A stretch of DNA of 64,000 nt from NCBI RefSeq assembly GCF_017104565.1, contig NZ_JAAGPD010000002.1:186001-250000 (forward strand), in the 5' to 3' direction. The notes below the pieces were generated by a model. It saw nothing but the letters and a program-made list of their open reading frames with translations. It was not told the origin of the DNA and did not search any database. The position numbers were made by a program, and so were the translations under genes. This DNA is from Paraburkholderia sp. Tr-20389. GTDB taxonomy: Bacteria; Pseudomonadota; Gammaproteobacteria; Burkholderiales; Burkholderiaceae. Below are positions 36,492 to 45,181 of the stretch, piece by piece (position 1 is the first letter of the stretch; every line of letters starts with the position of its first letter).

Positions 36492-38450
36492 ATGGCAACA
36501 TTGGAGTTGAAGGGCCGGATACTGTTTCTTTGCGACGATCCAGAGCGGGTCGAGCGTCAACTGGGCGGCATCGACCTGACGGAAGCGTCGGCAGGCACGC
36601 TGAGAGACGACGTATCGACGGACGAGATCACGCCGATGAGCGTGCTCACCCGTTTCGACGAGCGCCTCGGCCGCTTTCCGTATCTCGGCTTTCGTACGGG
36701 CGGCCGCAATCCGATCGGCCCCGACGCCGTACGCGCGGGCGGTTTCTGCGTGACGGTCGCGGGCAATCGCTATGGAAAGGGTTCGTCGCGAGAACACAGT
36801 CCGCTCGCGGAAACTCGCGCGGGCATCAGGCTCGTGATCGCGAAGAGCTTCGAACGGATCTATCGGCAGAACGCCGATAACCTCGGTCTGTTCACATCGA
36901 CGGACTTCGGACTGATCGAACGGATCCAACGCGGCGAGGCGATCGACATCGAGGAACTCGTCGCGTCGCGCGACAGCTTGTCCGCGTCGATCCTGCGCAG
37001 CGGCGGCCTGTTGCGCTATGGCGCGCAGCACATGCGCAAGATCGAACCGGCAGCAGTCGCCGCCGATAACGCGCCGCGCACGCTCGCGCAGAAAATCCTG
37101 GAGCGTCACGCTCTTCGCACGGAAGGCACAGGCGCAGCACTCGTGCCCGGCGCCGGCGTGTTCGTTCGCGCCGACTGGCGCTTCATCCACGAGTACTACA
37201 CGGGCATGGCGACGCACATGCTGCACGCGACGTTCGGCAAACCACTGTCGCTGCATCAGCCCGACAGCATGCTCGCCTTCGAAGACCATCTGTCGTATTC
37301 GCACAAGAGCGCGCTGCACGTCAGAAACGGTTTGCTGCCCGACGTGCGGGAATTGTCGGCGGCGCACAGGCAGTTCGCGCAGGACTACGCGCTGACCAAT
37401 CACGGTTATCTGTCCGAGACGGATGGCCGCTTCGACGAAGGCTCGGAAGGCATCTCGCACGCGATGATGGCGGAGCGCTACGCGTTGCCGGGCCAGTTGA
37501 TCGTCGGCACGGATTCGCACACGCCGCATAGCGGCGCGCTGGGATGCGTGGCGTTCGGTGTCGGCACCACGGACATGGCGAACGCGTTCGTCACGGGTGC
37601 GGTGCGGATGGCCGTACCGCAATCGCTACGCATCGACTTCAACGGCCCCATTCCGGCTGGCGTGACGGCCAAAGATCTCGTGCTGCATCTGCTCGCCGAT
37701 CCCGCCATCCGCTCCGGCGCGGGCGTGGGCAAAGTGTTCGAGTTCGCGGGTTCGGCCATGTCGCAACTGACGACGGACGAGCGCACGACCCTCACGAACA
37801 TGACGGCGGAACTCGGCGGCTTCACGGGTATCGTCGCACCCGACGCGGAAACCGTGCGTTTTCTCAAGGAGCGTCGCGGCATCGACTTCACGATCGAACC
37901 GTGGATGCACAGCGACGAGGGCGCGACCTACGCGGACGTGATCGCCATCGACTGCACCCGCATCACGCCGATGCTCGCCGCGCCAGGCGACCCCGGCAAC
38001 GGCATTGCGCTGCGCGATCTGGCGGAACGTCCGCACGTCGATATCGCCTACGGCGGCTCGTGCACGGCGGGCAAACGCGAGGACTTCGACCACTATCACG
38101 AAGTGCTCGCGTGGGCTGCAGCGCGCGGCCTGCGCGTGCCGTCCGATGTGAAGCTTTATCTGCAGTTCGGCACCTCCGACGTCAGGGACTACTGCGCCCA
38201 GCGCGGCTATCTCGAAGCCTTCGAGCGGGTGGGCGCGATCCTGCTGCAACCGTCGTGCGGCGCCTGTGCGAACTGCGGACCGGGTTCGTCGACCGAAGCG
38301 AGTGAGGTGACGATCAGCGCGATCAACCGCAACTTCCCCGGCCGCTCGGGTCCGGGCCAGGTGTGGCTCGCGAGCCCGCCGACCGTCGTGGCGAGCGCGC
38401 TGGCCGGGCGCATCGCTTCGTTCGCTGAATTGCAGGCGCAGTACCCGTGA
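36492..38450 (+). CDS. aconitase/IPM isomerase-family protein with N-terminal swivel domain
   Basis: A 652-residue iron-sulphur hydro-lyase in a permuted arrangement. Residues about 1-180 are the swivel (small-subunit) domain with GNRYGKGSSREHSPLAETRA. Residues about 195-652 are the large-subunit domain: TLAQKILERHAL, VGTDSHTPHSGALGCVAFGV, cluster cysteine in AYGGSCTAGKRED, and the cysteine pair in QPSCGACANCGPGSS. In most aconitases the swivel domain is C-terminal; AcnB also has it before the catalytic part but with an extra HEAT domain, absent here. The ATG follows AAGGAGAAATCAG. With the adjacent transporter it probably handles a tri- or dicarboxylic hydroxy acid; the substrate is not known. 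Confidence 0.82.
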   Translation: MATLELKGRILFLCDDPERVERQLGGIDLTEASAGTLRDDVSTDEITPMSVLTRFDERLGRFPYLGFRTGGRNPIGPDAVRAGGFCVTVAGNRYGKGSSREHSPLAETRAGIRLVIAKSFERIYRQNADNLGLFTSTDFGLIERIQRGEAIDIEELVASRDSLSASILRSGGLLRYGAQHMRKIEPAAVAADNAPRTLAQKILERHALRTEGTGAALVPGAGVFVRADWRFIHEYYTGMATHMLHATFGKPLSLHQPDSMLAFEDHLSYSHKSALHVRNGLLPDVRELSAAHRQFAQDYALTNHGYLSETDGRFDEGSEGISHAMMAERYALPGQLIVGTDSHTPHSGALGCVAFGVGTTDMANAFVTGAVRMAVPQSLRIDFNGPIPAGVTAKDLVLHLLADPAIRSGAGVGKVFEFAGSAMSQLTTDERTTLTNMTAELGGFTGIVAPDAETVRFLKERRGIDFTIEPWMHSDEGATYADVIAIDCTRITPMLAAPGDPGNGIALRDLAERPHVDIAYGGSCTAGKREDFDHYHEVLAWAAARGLRVPSDVKLYLQFGTSDVRDYCAQRGYLEAFERVGAILLQPSCGACANCGPGSSTEASEVTISAINRNFPGRSGPGQVWLASPPTVVASALAGRIASFAELQAQYP

Positions 38451-38486
38451 AGCCTCGGGCAATCGAAGACGGTTGCCCGAGGCTTC
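38449..38486 (+). promoter_or_regulatory. perfect intercistronic hairpin
   Basis: GAAGCCTCGGGCAA (38449-38462) and TTGCCCGAGGCTTC (38473-38486) form a perfect 14-bp stem with a 10-base loop that starts within the stop codon of the aconitase-family gene. There is no T-run; it may stabilise the upstream mRNA or partly terminate before the MFS gene. Confidence 0.7.
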
Positions 38487-38529
38487 GCAACGTTGTGGAT
38501 CATTCAAAACTACGAGACTGGAGACAGAC

Positions 38530-39972
38530 ATGACAACTCTGGAGGGCGCTTCCGATCTACGCGCCGCCGATCATTCCGCGCGCGCCGAAGCATCCCCCGC
38601 CGCCGGTACGGGTGAAATTTCGGCGCGCCTCGACCGGCTTCCCGCGACACGCGCAGTCTGGAAGCTGATTTTGCTGCTGAGCCTCGGGTTCTTCTTCGAA
38701 CTCTACGATCTGCTCTTTACCGGCTATATCGCACCCGGTCTCGTCAAGAGCGGGATCCTCACGCCCACCACGACGGGCCTGTTCGGTACGTCAGGGGTTG
38801 CGAGCTTCATTGCCGCGCTCTTCTGCGGCCTGTTCCTCGGCACCGTCGCGTGCGGGTTTCTCGCCGACCGTTTCGGCCGGCGCGCGATCTTCACGTGGTC
38901 CCTGCTCTGGTACGTCGCGGCGAACACCGTGATGGCGTTTCAGGACACCGCAAGCGGCCTGAACCTGTGGCGCTTCATCTCGGGAATGGGCATCGGCGTC
39001 GAACTGATCACCATCGGCACCTACATGTCCGAACTCGCGCCGAAGCATCTGCGCGGCCGTGCCTTCGCGATCTGCCAGACGATCGGCTTTTCGGCCGTGC
39101 CCGTCGTCGCGTTTCTATCGTATCTGCTGGTGCCCGCCGCGCCGTTCGGCGTCGACGGCTGGCGCTGGGTCGCGCTGCTCGGCGGCATCAGCGCACTGTT
39201 TGTCTGGTACTTCCGGCGCAATCTTCCCGAAAGTCCGCGCTGGCTCGCGAACAAAGGGCGCATCCGCGAAGCCGATGAAGTGCTCTCGCGCCTCGAAGCG
39301 CAAGTCGCGAAGCAATACGGACAACCGCTGCCCGAACCTGGCACGCCCGATCCCGTTCCGCGCAAGGCCAGCTTCGCGGACATGTGGAAGCCGCCGTATC
39401 GCAAGCGCACGCTGATGCTGATCGTCTTCCACATCTTTCAGACGGTCGGCTTCTACGGCTTCGCGAACTGGGTGCCGACGCTGCTCGTGAAGCAGGGCAT
39501 CACGGTGACGTCGAGCCTGCTGTACACCACCATCATCGGTCTTGCCGCGCCGCTCGGGCCGCTGCTCGGCTACTGGATCGCGGACCGCTTCGAACGCAAG
39601 CATGTGATCGTCTGCATGGCGGCGCTGAATATCGTCAGCGGCCTGCTGTTCAGCCAGGCGGCATCGGCCGTCGCGATCGTGACGCTTGGCGTGTTGCTGA
39701 CGCTGGCGGGCAACATCATCTCGTTCACCTATCACGCGTATCAGCAGGAGCTGTATCCGACGGCGATTCGCGCGCGTGCAGTGGGCTTCGTCTATTCGTG
39801 GAGCCGTCTGTCGGCGGTGTTCAGTTCCTTCGTGATCGCGTTCACGCTGAAGGAATTCGGTGTCCACGGCGTGTTCGTTTTCATCGCCGGGGCGATGACG
39901 CTCGTCATTCTCGCGATCGGTCTGATGGGCCCGCGCACACTCGGCAAATCGCTCGAAAGCATCTCGCACTAA
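38530..39972 (+). CDS. MFS metabolite:proton symporter
   Basis: A 480-residue, 12-helix major facilitator with a 45-residue hydrophilic N-terminus. Helix 1 region reads LGFFFELYDLLFTGYIAPGL and the conserved loop GFLADRFGRRAIFTWSLLWY, with ELAPKHLRGRAFAICQTIGF and a large central loop (RNLPESPRWLANKGRIREAD), as in the sugar-porter/metabolite:H+ symporter group. The ATG at 38530 follows GGAGACAGAC. It is 79 bases after the aconitase-family gene and probably imports that enzyme's substrate. Confidence 0.87.
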   Translation: MTTLEGASDLRAADHSARAEASPAAGTGEISARLDRLPATRAVWKLILLLSLGFFFELYDLLFTGYIAPGLVKSGILTPTTTGLFGTSGVASFIAALFCGLFLGTVACGFLADRFGRRAIFTWSLLWYVAANTVMAFQDTASGLNLWRFISGMGIGVELITIGTYMSELAPKHLRGRAFAICQTIGFSAVPVVAFLSYLLVPAAPFGVDGWRWVALLGGISALFVWYFRRNLPESPRWLANKGRIREADEVLSRLEAQVAKQYGQPLPEPGTPDPVPRKASFADMWKPPYRKRTLMLIVFHIFQTVGFYGFANWVPTLLVKQGITVTSSLLYTTIIGLAAPLGPLLGYWIADRFERKHVIVCMAALNIVSGLLFSQAASAVAIVTLGVLLTLAGNIISFTYHAYQQELYPTAIRARAVGFVYSWSRLSAVFSSFVIAFTLKEFGVHGVFVFIAGAMTLVILAIGLMGPRTLGKSLESISH

Positions 39973-39985
39973 ACGATGCTGTATG

Positions 39986-40020
39986 TGTGCAAGCGGCCCG
40001 CATCACGGGCCGCTTGCACA
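39986..40020. terminator. strong hairpin between convergent genes
   Basis: TGTGCAAGCGGCCCG (39986-40000) is exactly complementary to CGGGCCGCTTGCACA (40006-40020) around CATCA. It sits between the stop codons of the MFS gene and the convergent LysR gene and can serve both, though it has no T-run. Confidence 0.65.
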
Positions 40021-40029
40021 TGTCGACTG

Positions 40030-40935
40030 TCACGTGCCGCACGCGTGAATCAGAAACTGCTGTAACGCCGTAGCCGGGCCGCTCAACTGCACGCCCTTCT
40101 GCCAGATCATGCCCGCATCCATCTGCGGCACGGTATCGAGCACGGGCCGAGCTTCGATCCGATTGCCTTCGAGCGACCACGGCCGAAACACCATATCCGA
40201 CAGCACGGTCACGCCGAAGCCGTGCGCCACCAGCCCGCGCAGCGCTTCCATCGAACTGGTGCGAAACGCGATGTTCGGCGCGATTCCCTTCTTCTTCCAA
40301 TAGCGCAGCGTCGACTGCTCGCCCTCGTCCACTGTGATCAGGATGTACGGATGCGCGGCGATGTCCTTGAGCGACGGCGCGTCCACTTGCGCGAGAGGAT
40401 GCGATGGCGCGACCCACAACTGCCGTCGCGAGCGAATCAGCACCTGGCTGCCGAACCGGTTGAGCTTTTCAATGTTCGACAGCAACACCACGCCGATATC
40501 GACGTCGCCGCCGAGCACCGCGCGCTCGATATCCACGCGTTCCATGTCGCGCAGGTCGAATTCGATGAACGGATACGTCGCGCGAAAACGCGCCAGCAAC
40601 TCGGGCAGGAAATAGCCGAGCACCGTATAGGAAGCGGCGATGCGCACGGTTCCACGCATATCGTGCGAACGAAACGGCGGTTTGTGCACGGCGTCGCGCG
40701 CGGCATCCAGCACGCGGCGCGCGTGGTTGTAGAAATCCTGGCCGTCCGGCGTCAGCACGACGCCCTGCGGCAGGCGCTCGAAGAGCCGCGTGCCGAGGCC
40801 GTTTTCCAGCGCCAGCACGGCGTTGGTGATCGCCGATTGCGATACGTGCTCGTTGGCGGCCGCCATCGAAAACTGGCCGGTTTGCGCTGCCGCCGCGAAG
40901 TAGCGCAACTGCCGGAGTGTGAGATCGAATGCCAT
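40030..40935 (-). CDS. LysR-family regulator
   Basis: A 301-residue LysR regulator, HTH in LRQLRYFAAAAQTGQFSMAA and SQSAITNAVLALENGLGTRL, effector domain with GTVRIAASYTVLGYFLPELL and a late LVAHGFGVTVLSDM. It is divergent from the indolepyruvate oxidoreductase gene with 103 bases between the starts, the usual LysR target arrangement. It probably senses an aromatic keto acid or amino acid derivative; the ligand is not evident. Confidence 0.9.
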   Translation of the reverse strand: MAFDLTLRQLRYFAAAAQTGQFSMAAANEHVSQSAITNAVLALENGLGTRLFERLPQGVVLTPDGQDFYNHARRVLDAARDAVHKPPFRSHDMRGTVRIAASYTVLGYFLPELLARFRATYPFIEFDLRDMERVDIERAVLGGDVDIGVVLLSNIEKLNRFGSQVLIRSRRQLWVAPSHPLAQVDAPSLKDIAAHPYILITVDEGEQSTLRYWKKKGIAPNIAFRTSSMEALRGLVAHGFGVTVLSDMVFRPWSLEGNRIEARPVLDTVPQMDAGMIWQKGVQLSGPATALQQFLIHACGT

Positions 40936-40970
40936 CTGATTTTCGAATACCAGAATTGTCTATTTGTGAT

Positions 40971-40999
40971 TTTACGATACCAATTCGGCTTCCTATACT
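40971..40999 (+). promoter_or_regulatory. sigma-70 promoter of indolepyruvate oxidoreductase gene
   Basis: TTTACG (-35) and TATACT (-10) are 17 bases apart; the predicted start near 41006 gives a leader of about 33 bases. Related sequences ATACCAGAATT and ATACCAATT lie at and just upstream of the -35, possible contacts for the divergent LysR protein. Confidence 0.55.
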
Positions 41000-41038
41000 C
41001 GGCTGAAAAATCACGATTCCCCCGGAGACAGCCCTGCC

Positions 41039-44000
41039 ATGAATGCGCCCGATCGAGCCGTTACGTCTGAACTATCCGATCTATCGAACGTCACGCTGGA
41101 CGACAAATACACGCTGGAAAAAGGCCGTGTGTACATCAGCGGCACGCAGGCGCTGGTGCGTCTCCCCATGCTGCAGAAGGCGCGCGATCTCAAGGCAGGC
41201 CTGAACACGGCGGGCTTCATTTCGGGCTATCGCGGCTCGCCGCTCGGTGCGCTCGATCAGTCGCTCTGGAAAGCGAAGAAGCATCTGCAGGCCAACGACA
41301 TCGTCTTCCAGCCCGGCGTCAACGAAGATCTGGCCGCGACGGCCGTCTGGGGCACGCAGCAGATCAACCTGTGGCCGGGCGCGACGCGCGACGGCGTGTT
41401 CGGCATGTGGTACGGCAAGGGCCCCGGCGTCGATCGTACGGGTGACGTGTTCAAGCACGCGAACTCCGCAGGCAGCGATGCGCGCGGCGGCGTGCTCGTG
41501 CTGGCAGGCGACGACCACGCGGCGAAGTCGTCGTCGGTGGCGCATCAATCGGAACATGCGTTCATCGCGGCGGGCATTCCCGTGCTCTATCCGGCGAACG
41601 TGCAGGAGTATCTGGACTACGGCCTGCACGGCTGGGCGATGAGCCGCTACTCCGGCCTGTGGGTCGCGATGAAGTGCGTGACGGACGTGATCGAATCCAC
41701 GGCATCGATCGATCTCGATCCGGATCGTGTCGAAATCGTCACACCCACTGACTATGCGATGCCCGCGGGCGGCCTGAATATCCGCTGGCCCGACGCGCCG
41801 CTCGCACAAGAAGCGCGGCTGCTCGACGAAAAGTGGTACGCGGCGCTCGCGTATATCCGCGCGAACAAGCTGAACCGCGTCGTGATCGATTCCGACAAGC
41901 CGCGCTTCGGCATCATCACGGCGGGCAAGGCGTATCTCGACGTGCGTCAGGCGCTCAGCGATCTCGGCCTCGACGACGACACCTGCGCGAAGATCGGCTT
42001 GCGCGTGCTCAAGGTGGGCTGCGTGTGGCCGCTCGATGCGCAGGATGCGCGCGCCTTCGCGACGGGTCTTGAAGAGATCCTCGTCGTCGAAGAGAAACGC
42101 CAGATTCTCGAATACGCGCTCAAGGAAGAGTTGTACAACTGGCGCGAAGATGTGCGCCCGAAGATCTACGGCAAGTTCGACGAGCGCGACAATGAAGGCG
42201 GCGAATGGTCGGTGCCGCGCGGCGACTGGCTGCTGCCCGCGCATTACGAGCTGTCGCCCGCGCTGATCGCGAAGGCGATCGCGCGCCGCCTAGCGCGTGC
42301 GGACCTGCCTGAAGACGTGCGCGCGCGCATGCTCGCGCGCGTCGCGATCATCGAAGCGAAAGAGCGCGAAGCCGCGAAACCGCGCGTGGCCGTCGAACGC
42401 AAGCCGTGGTTCTGCTCGGGCTGTCCGCACAACACATCGACGAGGGTGCCGGAAGGCTCGCGCGCGCTCGCGGGCATCGGTTGCCATTACATGTCGATGT
42501 GGATGGACCGCAAGACGGAGACCTTCAGCCAGATGGGCGGCGAAGGCGTCGCGTGGATCGGCCAGATGCACTTCTCCGGCGACAAGCATGTATTCGTGAA
42601 TCTCGGCGACGGCACCTACTTCCACTCGGGTCTGCTCGCGATTCGCGCGGCCATCGCGGCAAACGCGAACATCACATACAAGGTTCTATACAACGATGCC
42701 GTCGCGATGACGGGCGGTCAGCCCGTCGACGGCGTGCTGACCGTGCCGCAGATCGCGCATCAGGTGCATGCGGAGGGCGCGAAGCGCATCGTCATCGTCA
42801 CCGACGAGCCGCAGAAGTATCACTCGGGCATCGCTCTGCCTGCCGGCGTCGACGTGCATCACCGCGACCAGCTGGATGTCGTGCAACGCACGCTGCGCGA
42901 CGTGCCGGGCACGACTGTGCTGATCTACGATCAGACGTGCGCAACCGAAAAGCGCCGCCGTCGCAAGCGCGGCACGTATCCCGATCCCGCACGCCGCGCG
43001 TTCATCAACGACGCCGTGTGCGAAGGCTGCGGCGATTGCTCGGTGCAATCGAACTGCCTGTCGGTCGAGCCGCTCGATACGCCGCTCGGCACGAAGCGCA
43101 AGATCAATCAGTCGTCGTGCAACAAGGACTTTTCGTGCGTGAACGGCTTCTGCCCGAGCTTCGTCACGGCGGAAGGCGCGCAGCTTCGCAAACCCAAGGC
43201 GGCCGGTGGCGACAAGAGCGCAGGCGCGGGCAAGATCGACTTCGACGCGCTGCCGGTGCCGTCGCTGCCAGCACTCGCGAAGCCGTATGGGATTCTCGTG
43301 ACGGGCGTCGGCGGAACGGGCGTCGTGACGATCGGCGGTCTGATCGGCATGGCTGCGCACATCGAACGCAAGGGTGTCACCGTGCTCGACATGGCGGGCC
43401 TCGCGCAAAAGGGCGGCGCCGTTTTGAGCCACGTGCAGCTAGCGTCCGCACCCGAAGCGTTGCACGCGACACGCATCGCCACGGGCGAAGCACGGCTCGT
43501 GATCGGCTGCGACGCGATCGTGTCGGCATCGAACGACGTGCTGTCGCGCACCCAGCACGGCGTGACCTGCGCCGCGATCAACAGCGGCGCGACGCCGACA
43601 GCCGAGTTCGTGAAGAACCCGAAGTGGACTTTCCCCGGCACGCAGACGGAAGCGGAACTGCGTGACAGCATCGGCGATGGATGCGCGTTCGTCGATGCCA
43701 ACGCGCTCGCGCTGACGCTGCTCGGCGACACGATCTACAGCAATCCGCTGCTGCTCGGTTATGCGTGGCAGAAGGGCTGGCTGCCGCTACAGTTGTCGAG
43801 CCTGCTGCGCGCAATCGAACTCAATGGCGTCGCGGTCGAGAGGAATCAGCAGGCGTTCAACTGGGGACGTTATATCGCGCAACATGGCGACGCCGCCGTT
43901 CGCGCACTCGTCAAGCCGGCTGCCGCGCCGCAGGCGATCGTCATGCAGATGCCCGAGTCGCTCGACAAGCTGATTGCCGCACGTGAAGCGCTGTTGACGG

Positions 44001-44626
44001 CTTACCAGAGCGAAGCGTATGCGCAGAAGTATCGGCGGGTGATCGACGGGATCCGCGCGAAGGAAGTGGAATTCGGCGGCGATTCGAAACTGCCGCTGAC
44101 GCGCGCAATCGCGACGAATCTCGCGAAGCTGATGGCCTACAAGGATGAATACGAAGTCGCCCGCCTTTACGCCGATCCTGCCTATCTGGAGAAGCTGCGT
44201 CAGCAGTTCGAAGGCGAGCCGGGCCGCGACTACAAGCTGAGCTTCTATCTGGCGCCGCCGTTGTTCGCGAAGCGCGATGAACACGGGCATCTGCAGAAGA
44301 AGCGCTTCGGTCCCTGGATGCTGCCCGCCTTCCGCGTCCTCGCGCGGATGAAAGGACTGCGCGGCACGGCACTAGACGTGTTCGGCAAAACAGCCGAGCG
44401 GCGTGGTGAGCGGCAATTGATCGCGGACTACATCGCACTCGTCGAAGAGTTTTGCGCGACGCTCACGTCCGACCGCCTTGCCGTGGCGCTGCAACTGGCC
44501 AGCCTGCCCGACGATATTCGCGGCTTCGGTCATGTGAAGGAACGCAATCTCCAGGCAGCGGCGAAAAAGAAGGAGCGCCTGCTCGCCGACTATCGGACGC
44601 CGGAGCGATTGACGGCTAGCGCGTAA
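41039..44626 (+). CDS. indolepyruvate ferredoxin oxidoreductase, fused alpha-beta
   Basis: A 1195-residue fusion of the IorA- and IorB-type parts, the normal length for the proteobacterial single-chain enzyme. It oxidatively decarboxylates aryl-pyruvates (from aromatic amino acids) to aryl-acetyl-CoA. The N-terminal pyrimidine-binding part begins after SGTQALVRLPMLQ with GFISGYRGSPLGALD. The thiamine-diphosphate part has PWFCSGCPHNTSTRVPEG and NLGDGTYFHSG. A ferredoxin-like cysteine region occurs near residue 660 (VCEGCGDCSVQSNC). The gamma/beta domain begins near residue 746 (ILVTGVGGTGVVTIGGLIGM). GGAGA precedes ATG. Confidence 0.93.
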   Translation: MNAPDRAVTSELSDLSNVTLDDKYTLEKGRVYISGTQALVRLPMLQKARDLKAGLNTAGFISGYRGSPLGALDQSLWKAKKHLQANDIVFQPGVNEDLAATAVWGTQQINLWPGATRDGVFGMWYGKGPGVDRTGDVFKHANSAGSDARGGVLVLAGDDHAAKSSSVAHQSEHAFIAAGIPVLYPANVQEYLDYGLHGWAMSRYSGLWVAMKCVTDVIESTASIDLDPDRVEIVTPTDYAMPAGGLNIRWPDAPLAQEARLLDEKWYAALAYIRANKLNRVVIDSDKPRFGIITAGKAYLDVRQALSDLGLDDDTCAKIGLRVLKVGCVWPLDAQDARAFATGLEEILVVEEKRQILEYALKEELYNWREDVRPKIYGKFDERDNEGGEWSVPRGDWLLPAHYELSPALIAKAIARRLARADLPEDVRARMLARVAIIEAKEREAAKPRVAVERKPWFCSGCPHNTSTRVPEGSRALAGIGCHYMSMWMDRKTETFSQMGGEGVAWIGQMHFSGDKHVFVNLGDGTYFHSGLLAIRAAIAANANITYKVLYNDAVAMTGGQPVDGVLTVPQIAHQVHAEGAKRIVIVTDEPQKYHSGIALPAGVDVHHRDQLDVVQRTLRDVPGTTVLIYDQTCATEKRRRRKRGTYPDPARRAFINDAVCEGCGDCSVQSNCLSVEPLDTPLGTKRKINQSSCNKDFSCVNGFCPSFVTAEGAQLRKPKAAGGDKSAGAGKIDFDALPVPSLPALAKPYGILVTGVGGTGVVTIGGLIGMAAHIERKGVTVLDMAGLAQKGGAVLSHVQLASAPEALHATRIATGEARLVIGCDAIVSASNDVLSRTQHGVTCAAINSGATPTAEFVKNPKWTFPGTQTEAELRDSIGDGCAFVDANALALTLLGDTIYSNPLLLGYAWQKGWLPLQLSSLLRAIELNGVAVERNQQAFNWGRYIAQHGDAAVRALVKPAAAPQAIVMQMPESLDKLIAAREALLTAYQSEAYAQKYRRVIDGIRAKEVEFGGDSKLPLTRAIATNLAKLMAYKDEYEVARLYADPAYLEKLRQQFEGEPGRDYKLSFYLAPPLFAKRDEHGHLQKKRFGPWMLPAFRVLARMKGLRGTALDVFGKTAERRGERQLIADYIALVEEFCATLTSDRLAVALQLASLPDDIRGFGHVKERNLQAAAKKKERLLADYRTPERLTASA

Positions 44627-44639
44627 GATGGGTTGAATG

Positions 44640-44679
44640 ACCGGAGCGTGCTGCTGTCGGCAGCCGCCCCGGTTTTTTT
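44640..44679 (+). terminator. rho-independent terminator
   Basis: ACCGG at 44640-44644 pairs with CCGGT at 44669-44673 around an inner GCTG/CAGC stem, followed by seven Ts; 14 bases after the oxidoreductase stop codon. Confidence 0.75.
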
Positions 44680-44715
44680 GCGTCCGGGCGAGTCAGACTC
44701 ATCAGGAGAGGCAGC

Positions 44716-44901
44716 ATGTTCCCGTTCATCCAGCGAAGCCTGGAGGCACGTGATGCCATCGCGCGATTGGGACTGATCGGGTTATTCGCGTGCGCGTTCG
44801 CCGGTTGTTCGACGCCGAGCCAGCCACACATGACAAGCCATGCGGAGTCGCCGTCGTGCAGTGTGCCAGGCCATTTCTGCGAGACGTTCTTCGGCCCGTG
44901 A
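44716..44901 (+). CDS. small lipoprotein
   Basis: A 61-residue protein with an N-terminal hydrophobic segment (LGLIGLFACAFAGC) ending in a good lipobox, FAGC at about residue 31, so the mature peptide is only about 31 residues, with two more cysteines (SPSCSVPGHFC). The AGGAGAGG before ATG is a strong ribosome-binding site. It is on the opposite strand to the T6SS operon and just beyond its end. No family recognised; an immunity role for the Rhs toxin is possible only by position and is not supported otherwise. Confidence 0.6.
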   Translation: MFPFIQRSLEARDAIARLGLIGLFACAFAGCSTPSQPHMTSHAESPSCSVPGHFCETFFGP

Positions 44902-44931
44902 GAAGTAGGCCGTTCGCGCAAACCGAGGGGA

Positions 44932-44961
44932 CAAAAAGAAAAGCCCACCAAGCTGGTGGGC
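44932..44961 (-). terminator. terminator of the T6SS/rhs operon
   Basis: On the minus strand GCCCACCA and TGGTGGGC form an 8-bp stem followed by TTTTCTTTTTG. It lies 220 bases after the rhs stop codon; I see no convincing gene in between on either strand. Confidence 0.7.
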
Positions 44962-45181
44962 CGAATCCATATCAAGAGGAGACATGGAGGAGACAGTTCT
45001 AAGTATAAACCCCTATCTCAATAATGCAAGCGCGATGTGTCGCAACAGCAACATCCGCCCTCTTCCGATCCCCGCCAAACCTGCCGACGCCCAGCCTGCG
45101 GGGTTCGCGGCGTCTTTCGCTCCTTGTTGTATCCGGGCAACGTCTGTCGATCAGGGCACGCCGAGCACGCGTCGCATTCCG

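Noticed and set aside
41081-42244. 387-codon minus-strand frame inside the indolepyruvate oxidoreductase gene
   Set aside because: It is Arg/Ala-rich with no motif, and the plus-strand frame carries conserved thiamine-enzyme motifs throughout.
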